From DASVEE01 sp036399695 (GTDB taxonomy: Bacteria; Acidobacteriota; Thermoanaerobaculia; Gp7-AA8), in the NCBI GenBank assembly GCA_036399695.1, contig DASWMP010000047.1:1-11908 (forward strand): a stretch of 11,908 nt of DNA, read 5' to 3'. The position numbers were made by a program, and so were the translations under genes. The notes under the pieces are model-generated. The model saw nothing but the letters and a program-made list of their open reading frames with translations. It did no database searches and was not told where the DNA came from. The first letter of the stretch is position 1. Each line of letters begins with the position of its first letter. Positions 7,181 to 11,908 of the stretch are shown one piece after another.

Positions 7181-7196
7181 CGTGTCGAACGACACG
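7181..7196. promoter_or_regulatory. 16-base palindrome between the two pilin genes
   Basis: CGTGTCG and CGACACG form perfect 7-base arms around AA (7181-7196). The site lies 22 bases ahead of the second pilin's start and just past the terminator of the first. It could be an operator for that gene or a small hairpin (five pairs, GUGUC/GACAC, around a tetraloop-sized turn with GAAC in + sense) shaping the start of its mRNA. No known regulator site is recognised. Confidence 0.35.
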
Positions 7197-7203
7197 GCGC
7201 TAG

Positions 7204-7229
7204 AAAAACGGGCGCCTTGCGGCGCCCGT
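7204..7229 (-). terminator. Intrinsic terminator between the tandem pilin genes
   Basis: Read on the minus strand, ACGGGCGCC-GCAA-GGCGCCCGT forms a perfect 9-bp stem with a tetraloop (7208-7229), followed at once by five U and CUA. It begins 23 bases after the stop of the first pilin gene. This is a textbook rho-independent terminator and should limit transcription of the second pilin to read-through or to a promoter within about 45 bases. Confidence 0.85.
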
Positions 7230-7252
7230 CATCATTCTGCGGATGGAGCAGA

Positions 7253-7720
7253 CTACTGCGTCTGCACGCCTTCCGGATACTGAACGAAGCTGCCGTTCTG
7301 GTAGATGATGTCGCAGTCGAAGTTCGTCGTGGCGTTGCCGGCGGCGCCGTCAGCAACCTTGTCCTTGCCGTACGAACGGACCCAGTACTCGTTGGCGTTG
7401 GCGGCGAGCTCCCACTGGGTGTTCCAGCCGTCTTTGTCAGGGAACTGCTTGATGTAGGTCGGCGAGACCATCGTCTTCATGGTCGCGATCGTCACCGTGG
7501 TGCCCGGGGCCGTCAGGCCGGCGGCGGTGTAGCTGTTCGTGTCGGTGGCGCGGCCTTCCCAGGCGGTGGCCAGCGAACGGATGTCAGCCATCGAACGCTT
7601 CTGCTTCGAACGCTGCATGGCGGTCAGAAGGTTCGGAATGGCGATGGCGGCGAGGATGCCGATGATCGCGACGACGATCAGCAGCTCGATGAGGGTGAAA
7701 CCTTTTTGCTTCCTGGACAT
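7253..7720 (-). CDS. Type IV pilin-like protein (major pilin candidate), first copy
   Basis: A 155-residue protein. The start at 7720 follows a strong AAAAGGAGG ribosome binding site and gives the leader MSRKQKG, cut before FTLIELLIVVAIIGILAAIA (Glu at mature position 5). The globular part includes QKRSMADIRSLATAWEGRAT, KDGWNTQWELAANANEYWV and the C-terminal FDCDIIYQNGSFVQYPEGVQ. There is only one Cys (C136), so no internal disulfide. Pilins of this shape build type IV pili or type II secretion pseudopili; no assembly gene is in the window to tell which. The strong ribosome binding site, first place in transcription and own terminator suggest this is the more abundant of the two pilins. From memory the QKRSMADIRS...AWEGRATDTN stretch resembles acidobacterial pilins. 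Confidence 0.9.
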   Translation of the reverse strand: MSRKQKGFTLIELLIVVAIIGILAAIAIPNLLTAMQRSKQKRSMADIRSLATAWEGRATDTNSYTAAGLTAPGTTVTIATMKTMVSPTYIKQFPDKDGWNTQWELAANANEYWVRSYGKDKVADGAAGNATTNFDCDIIYQNGSFVQYPEGVQTQ

Positions 7721-7775
7721 TGATGTCCTCCTTTTCGTGACTGCCTCTAATCGCAATCGAAATACCACTTCGCCG

Positions 7776-7781
7776 ATTTTA
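7776..7781 (-). promoter_or_regulatory. Possible -10 element of the pilin promoter
   Basis: On the minus strand TAAAAT lies 55 bases before the pilin start, in a short AT-richer stretch (TTACTAAAAT). It would put the transcript start near 7768, with a leader of about 50 bases. No convincing -35 box lies 16-18 bases upstream, and I saw no sigma-54 type GG-N10-GC element in this gap, so the call is weak. Confidence 0.3.
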
Positions 7782-7862
7782 GTAAGTGATTGACGTGGCG
7801 CTGCTTAGCTGATTGGTGGCCGTTCCGCGAAAGGGGTGGTTGACGCTTTGCGGCACGGTTCT

Positions 7863-7879
7863 GTGACAGTAAGTGTCAC
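7863..7879. promoter_or_regulatory. Perfect dyad GTGACA-N5-TGTCAC upstream of the pilin genes
   Basis: Six-base arms are spaced by GTAAG. The dyad is about 145 bases upstream of the pilin start and about 40 bases after the stop of the peptidase gene. It could be an operator of a dimeric regulator acting on the pilin promoter. A terminator is less likely, since the stem is short and no U-run follows on the minus strand. Nothing else is recognisable in 7769-7920. Confidence 0.35.
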
Positions 7880-7920
7880 TCGGTGCAAACGCTACGGAGA
7901 GAGCGGAACCGTGGAGATCA

Positions 7921-9288
7921 TCACTCCCGGAAGGCGTACCTGGTCACGATCCGCTTCGTGACCCCGATCCCCTGCATGAACCAGTCGAGCCGGATGCGCT
8001 CGTCGTTGCGGTGGATGGCCTCGGACTGGAACACGTCCACGGGGTAAGGCCAGACGCCGTAGCAGATCAGCCCCTGGCGGCGCAGGAAGCGCGAATCGTT
8101 GGTCGCGCCGTGCAGCACCATCGTGCCGGCGCGGGTCCGGTACTCCCGCTCGGCTTCGGAGGCGATGATCCGGAAAAGGGGGGTGTCGGCGGGGCTGAAG
8201 GGGAGCTGGCCGTCTTTGGCCACGACCTCCAGCCGCACGCCGGTGCCGGCGACGGTCTGCTCGACCCGCCGCACCTGCCGGTCCGGATCTTCGTCCCGCA
8301 GCAGCGCGGCGCGGACGGTCATCGTCCCACCCTGAGGCGCTTCGGCCCAGAGGTTGTTCTGTGTGTGCTCCCGGTAGCCCTTCGGCAGCTCCCAGAACTC
8401 GCCGTTGGCGATGGTCTGGTCGATATCCGCCAGCATCCTGCCGAACTGGATGCGTGTCGGCGCGATGTCGCGCATGAAGGTGCGGATCTCGGGGAGGACG
8501 CGCTCCGGCTGATGCGCGCCGAAGATCGGCTCGAGCGCGCGCCGCGCGGCGAGGAGCTGTTCCTCCGATCCGTGCAGGCGCAGCTCGAGGCGCTGTTTCG
8601 TCCCGATCTCGATGCCGAAGTAGGCAACCTGCTCGGCCTGCATCTCGGTGATGCCCCCTTCGTTGAGGACGTAGCGGACGCCTTCGAAGAGGTCGGGACG
8701 GTTCGCCAGCAGCCACTGGATGCCCAGGACGCTGCCCTGCTCTTCGTCCGACGTGGCCAGGAAGATCAGGTCGTGCTCGGGCGGACGGCCGCTCTTCGCG
8801 ATCTCGACGAACGCGAGGAGATGGCAGATGCCGATGCTCTTCATGTCCAGCGCGCCGCGCGCGTAGAGCATGTTGTACTGGATGTCGCCCGCGAACGGCG
8901 GGTGCTTCCATTCGGCGGGATCGACGGGCGCCACGTCGATGTGGTGCAGGAGCATCAGCCCTTCGCCGGGCTGGCGTCCGCGGATGCGCACGTAGACGTT
9001 GCCGCGGCCGGGGCCGGATTCGATCAGCTCCGGCCGGATGCCGCGCTTCGCGAACTGCGCCACGAGCCAGCGCGCGCCAGCGAGCTCCTTGCCGGCAGTC
9101 GTATCGATGCGCAGGTACTCGCGCAGGAGAAGGATCTCGGGGGTGATCTTCTCCGGCTTCGGGACGTACGTCGTCTCGGCCTTGAGCCGTTCCTCTTCCT
9201 GCTGGTTCCAGCGGACGAAGACGATCAGCGCTGCCGCGAGGACGACTAAAACGACGGCGGCGACGATCCGCTGATTACGGTGGCTCAT
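7921..9288 (-). CDS. Membrane-anchored M20-family metallopeptidase (PM20D1/carboxypeptidase S-like)
   Basis: A 455-residue protein with one N-terminal membrane helix (residues about 8-25), so the enzyme probably faces the periplasm. M20 dizinc motifs are complete. LLHHIDVAPVD gives H116 and D118. YARGALDMK gives the bridging D148. ATSDEEQGS gives the catalytic base E182 and ligand E183. LNEGG gives E210, and IHRNDERI gives the last ligand H426. HGATNDSRF (H393-F401) is the conserved block near the C-terminus. PPFAGDI and the loop after H116 resemble carboxypeptidase S and PM20D1 relatives, which cleave or form N-acyl amino acids or short peptides. The true substrate cannot be told. The start at 9288 overlaps the stop of the YfhO-like gene by ATGA, so the two are co-transcribed and probably coupled. 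A longer reading to 9861 in this frame is an out-of-frame reading of the YfhO gene. Confidence 0.9.
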   Translation of the reverse strand: MSHRNQRIVAAVVLVVLAAALIVFVRWNQQEEERLKAETTYVPKPEKITPEILLLREYLRIDTTAGKELAGARWLVAQFAKRGIRPELIESGPGRGNVYVRIRGRQPGEGLMLLHHIDVAPVDPAEWKHPPFAGDIQYNMLYARGALDMKSIGICHLLAFVEIAKSGRPPEHDLIFLATSDEEQGSVLGIQWLLANRPDLFEGVRYVLNEGGITEMQAEQVAYFGIEIGTKQRLELRLHGSEEQLLAARRALEPIFGAHQPERVLPEIRTFMRDIAPTRIQFGRMLADIDQTIANGEFWELPKGYREHTQNNLWAEAPQGGTMTVRAALLRDEDPDRQVRRVEQTVAGTGVRLEVVAKDGQLPFSPADTPLFRIIASEAEREYRTRAGTMVLHGATNDSRFLRRQGLICYGVWPYPVDVFQSEAIHRNDERIRLDWFMQGIGVTKRIVTRYAFRE

Positions 9289-11768
9289 GCCTCGGTCAGA
9301 ATCGACTGGCGGCGGCGCACGAGCGTCAGCGCGCCGAGGATGACGATGGAGATGATGCTGATGAGGACACCGCGCTCGACGAGCGGGTTCCGGTAACGCA
9401 TGAGGATGCGGTGGCGCCCGGCCGGTATGTCGATGCCCTGGAAGCCGATGTTCGTGACGACCGGCTCCACGCGCCGCCCGCTCACCGTCACTTCCCAGTA
9501 CTTGTGCGGCGTGACGCTCATGACGAGGAACCCCCGTCCGCGGCTCTCGACGTCGATGACGGCGGTGTTCGACGTCTCCCGCCAACCGAGGACCTTGCCG
9601 TCGGCCGGGACGAAGGTCGGCCGTGTCAGGAAGGCGACACGTTTGCTGTAATTGTTCTTGATCAGCTTGTCGACGAAGTCCTTGCGGTCCTTGATCGTCA
9701 CGAGCTGGTCGGCGAAGTAGTAGCGGGGGTTCGGATCGATGCGGACGAACTGGATCGGTTTGGCCTTCTTCATCCGGCCGCCGGTCCGCTTCCACTCCGC
9801 GTCGAACGGACGGTAGATGCCGCGGTACCAGGAGTTGGACATGGCGGTGAAGGGCTGCCACCAGTCCTTCCGTCCTGAGCGTTTGACGTCCCAGACCGAC
9901 TCGACGAGGTCAATCGTCGGCAGCAGGGCCGTCTTGTCGTAATCGCGCTCCATCACCGTGGCGATGCCGTGGCCCGCGGGCGTCATCGGGTAGACGCCGT
10001 TGCGGACGATCCAGTAGACGGCGTCGCCGGTCGAGAAGAACTTTTTGGCCACCTCTTCCTGTCCGTACCAGTCGGATTCGTGGAAGACGCGGTACTGGTG
10101 GCGGTTGGGCGGCAGATCCGCCGCCGATGCCGGCTGCACGGTGAAGAACTCCTGCGGCATGCGGGGGTTCAACTGGTGGACGACCGGGCCGAGGTCGAAG
10201 CAGACGAAGAGCAGCGCCAGGGCGAGCCAGATCCGCCGCTTGAGGACGCGCACGCTCCAGAGGAGAAAGAGGAGCGCGGCCCCGCGCGCGGCGGCGGCGA
10301 TCCAGCCGCCCGCCGAGAGGCCGATCATCTTCGTCGCGCCGCCACCCGGCGTCAGGCCCCACAGCTTGCTGAACGTCTTCCCGTAGATGGGAAAGAACGT
10401 GAAGATGGCGATCACCGTGGCCACGAGCGTCACGGCGAGGACGAAGCCGAGTGCCGAGTCGCGCACCGCCTTGTCGCCGTCGAGCATCCGCTGGAGCATC
10501 TGCGAGGCGAAGACGATGATCGCGAAGACACCGATGAGGATGAACTTCTCGGGATAACGGATCGACGTGGCGATGCCGGCGTCGTAGAGGGCGCGCAGGA
10601 GTGGCGTGTTGCCGCCCAGCGCGATGAGCAGCGAGAAGAGCACGAGGATCAGGACGAACCGGCCGCCGCGCGCGTGGACGAACCCGCCGGCGATGGCCAG
10701 CGCCGTCACGAGGAGGCCGCAGTAGATGTTGAAGAGAAACGGCGAGCCCATACCGGGATACAGGCCGCCGGCCCAGTACCACATGACCTGCTTGATCGAC
10801 ATGTAGCCGAGGAAGTTCGGGTAGATGACTTCCGTGAGCTTGGCCCAAGGGAAGCTCCAGGCGCTGACGAGGCTGAAGTCGAAGACGCGCGAACGAGCCG
10901 AGTCCGTGACGTGATCGGCCGCCGGGATCATCTGCGCCGCACCGACAGCGATGGCCATCGCCGTCATCGCGCCGATCCAGAGGACGTTGGTGATCATCTT
11001 CGCCACGCGCGGAGTGGAGTACCAGCCGCGGTAGAGCGCGTACATCCCGAGGATGAAGCCGGTCTGCACGACGGTGGTGGGCTCGCCGACGAGGCACTGC
11101 AGGCCGAGAAAGAGGGAGGCGATCCCGAAGTCGCGGATGCTCGGCTTGAAGAGGAACTTGCGCGTGTAGAGGCAGGTCAGCGGCAGCCAGGCCGCGCAGA
11201 ACATGATCGGCAGGAGGTTGACGTAGGAGAGAAAGAGTCCGCCGAGCCCGAAGGAGAGCGCGCCGAAGACGGCGGCGGGGGGGCGTAACTCCAGCGATCG
11301 CAGCAGGGCGTACATGCCGAGCAGGGCGATGTAGAGGTGAATGAGGATGTGCAGCCGGTAGCCGAGATCGTAATTCGGCAGGAGGATCAGCCAGGTGAGC
11401 GGGTAGAAGGTCTCGTGCTCGGGATTGGCGGCCATCGGCTGGCCGGCCGAGAAGTAGCGGTTCCAGAGAGGGAACTCGCCGCCGAGGGCGATGGTGCGGA
11501 CGACCTGCTTGGCCGGGTAGTAGTAGCGCGTCAGGTCGCGCATGTAGAACTGATTCACGCCGAACAGGACGTCGGCGAAGAAGGCCGTCGGCAGCAGGAT
11601 GAGAAAGAGGATGGCGAGGTGGTCGTGCCGCTTGGGGACGGGGCGGTCATCGACCAGCGGCAGGACCGGCACCGCCTCCGGTTCGGCGACTACACCCACC
11701 TCGGGCGCGGTCTCCGGGACCGCCGGCTCGAAAGGTTCGTCGGAGAAAGTCTCGGTGGTGTCGCTCAC
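9285..11768 (-). CDS. YfhO-family large integral membrane protein
   Basis: An 827-residue protein. Residues 1-48 are acidic and Pro/Val-rich, probably disordered in the cytoplasm. About a dozen membrane helices follow, starting with HLAILFLILLPTAFFADVLF. Family marks include the first outside loop YMRDLTRYYYPAKQVV (D78) and GEFPLWNRYFSAGQPMAANP (97-116), as in YfhO and other GT-C-like glycosyltransferases, where an acidic residue in this loop is catalytic. After the last of the main helices comes a soluble region (about 545-790) ending in a beta module (FLVMSVTPHKYWEVTVSGRR, NIGFQGIDIPAGRHRI) and a final helix (800-817). In Firmicutes YfhO glycosylates teichoic acids. In this organism the acceptor is unknown, and glycan or lipid-sugar transfer is inference. 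It starts with GTG at 11768 without a clear ribosome binding site. The frame stays open to the window edge but holds no other start. Confidence 0.85.
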   Translation of the reverse strand: MSDTTETFSDEPFEPAVPETAPEVGVVAEPEAVPVLPLVDDRPVPKRHDHLAILFLILLPTAFFADVLFGVNQFYMRDLTRYYYPAKQVVRTIALGGEFPLWNRYFSAGQPMAANPEHETFYPLTWLILLPNYDLGYRLHILIHLYIALLGMYALLRSLELRPPAAVFGALSFGLGGLFLSYVNLLPIMFCAAWLPLTCLYTRKFLFKPSIRDFGIASLFLGLQCLVGEPTTVVQTGFILGMYALYRGWYSTPRVAKMITNVLWIGAMTAMAIAVGAAQMIPAADHVTDSARSRVFDFSLVSAWSFPWAKLTEVIYPNFLGYMSIKQVMWYWAGGLYPGMGSPFLFNIYCGLLVTALAIAGGFVHARGGRFVLILVLFSLLIALGGNTPLLRALYDAGIATSIRYPEKFILIGVFAIIVFASQMLQRMLDGDKAVRDSALGFVLAVTLVATVIAIFTFFPIYGKTFSKLWGLTPGGGATKMIGLSAGGWIAAAARGAALLFLLWSVRVLKRRIWLALALLFVCFDLGPVVHQLNPRMPQEFFTVQPASAADLPPNRHQYRVFHESDWYGQEEVAKKFFSTGDAVYWIVRNGVYPMTPAGHGIATVMERDYDKTALLPTIDLVESVWDVKRSGRKDWWQPFTAMSNSWYRGIYRPFDAEWKRTGGRMKKAKPIQFVRIDPNPRYYFADQLVTIKDRKDFVDKLIKNNYSKRVAFLTRPTFVPADGKVLGWRETSNTAVIDVESRGRGFLVMSVTPHKYWEVTVSGRRVEPVVTNIGFQGIDIPAGRHRILMRYRNPLVERGVLISIISIVILGALTLVRRRQSILTEA

Positions 11769-11777
11769 AGGGCGCGC

Positions 11778-11783
11778 ATTGTA
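11778..11783 (-). promoter_or_regulatory. TACAAT -10-like element just before the YfhO-like start
   Basis: On the minus strand TACAAT is followed by nine bases and then the GTG start at 11768. A transcript starting 6-8 bases past it would have almost no leader, which would explain the missing ribosome binding site. The bases 16-18 upstream do not look like a -35 box. Suggestive only. Confidence 0.3.
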
Positions 11784-11804
11784 GTGGATGGCGGCGGAGA
11801 GACG

Positions 11805-11908
11805 ATGGGACCGCTGGAAACGATCCTCTCCCGGCGCAAGGCCGCCGCGGAGTATGAAGTGCGGCAGCGACGCTTCATCAGTTGCCGCTTTCTTACAGTG
11901 GAAGCGTC
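11805..11908 (+). CDS. Possible start of a divergent gene, cut by the window edge
   Basis: An ATG at 11805 preceded by GGAGAG (11794-11799) opens a frame that runs to the edge without a stop. It begins MGPLETILSRRKAAAEYEVR and continues with QRRFISCRFLTVEA. The basic, helical start is plausible for a real protein, but 34 codons are too few to identify a family. The opposite strand is open here too, so an N-terminal extension of the YfhO-like gene is the competing reading. Confidence 0.35.
   Translation, partial: MGPLETILSRRKAAAEYEVRQRRFISCRFLTVEA

Noticed and set aside
7873..9249. A 458-codon plus-strand frame opposite the M20 peptidase
   Set aside because: The composition is typical of a mirrored coding strand (Asp/Leu/Arg/His/Gly-rich). 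The minus strand holds the complete M20 ligand set.
9969..11288. A 439-codon plus-strand frame opposite the YfhO-like gene
   Set aside because: It is extremely rich in Arg, Glu, Asp and His with no fold features. It is the complement of membrane-helix codons.

Overview
The window reads as chromosome of a high-GC, Gram-negative-type bacterium. Secreted proteins carry signal peptides, there are type IV pilin-like proteins, and a PKD-domain enzyme and an RHS protein are present. The two pilins resemble what I remember of Acidobacteriota (Vicinamibacteria-like) pilins. That placement is an inference from memory; no rRNA or marker gene is here to confirm it.

Layout, left to right. (1) 143-556 (+): a small single-domain VOC/glyoxalase-fold protein. 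(2) 682-3420 (+): a secreted 912-residue calcineurin-like metallophosphoesterase. It has three PKD-like domains, a helical tail and, between its early and late catalytic motifs, an insert that closely resembles domain 4 of the cholesterol-dependent cytolysins. A perfect 14-bp GNRA-loop hairpin follows it. (3) 3531-6309 (+): an RHS/YD-repeat gene whose 5' end (ribosome binding site, signal peptide, linker) is out of frame with the repeat body. It ends in a Gly/Cys-rich variable C-terminus. (4) 6306-6614 (+): overlapping the RHS stop by four bases, a 102-residue three-helix membrane protein, the probable immunity partner. (5) 6674-7159 and 7253-7720 (-): two paralogous type IV pilin-like genes separated by a textbook intrinsic terminator. 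(6) 7921-9288 and 9285-11768 (-): an M20 metallopeptidase and a large YfhO-family membrane protein overlapping by four bases, with YfhO first in the transcript. (7) 11805-11908 (+): possibly the start of a divergent gene cut by the window edge.

Three things stand out. The phosphoesterase/cytolysin-domain fusion keeps the Thr-Leu pair known to recognise cholesterol in true cytolysins but has lost most of the Trp-rich undecapeptide. The RHS tip plus membrane-protein pair looks like a polymorphic toxin/immunity module, and its immunity gene has lower GC than its surroundings. The RHS gene has lost the frame connection to its signal peptide, so it may be a silent or decayed locus, or may carry sequence errors. 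I saw no tRNA, rRNA, CRISPR array, insertion sequence or integrase.
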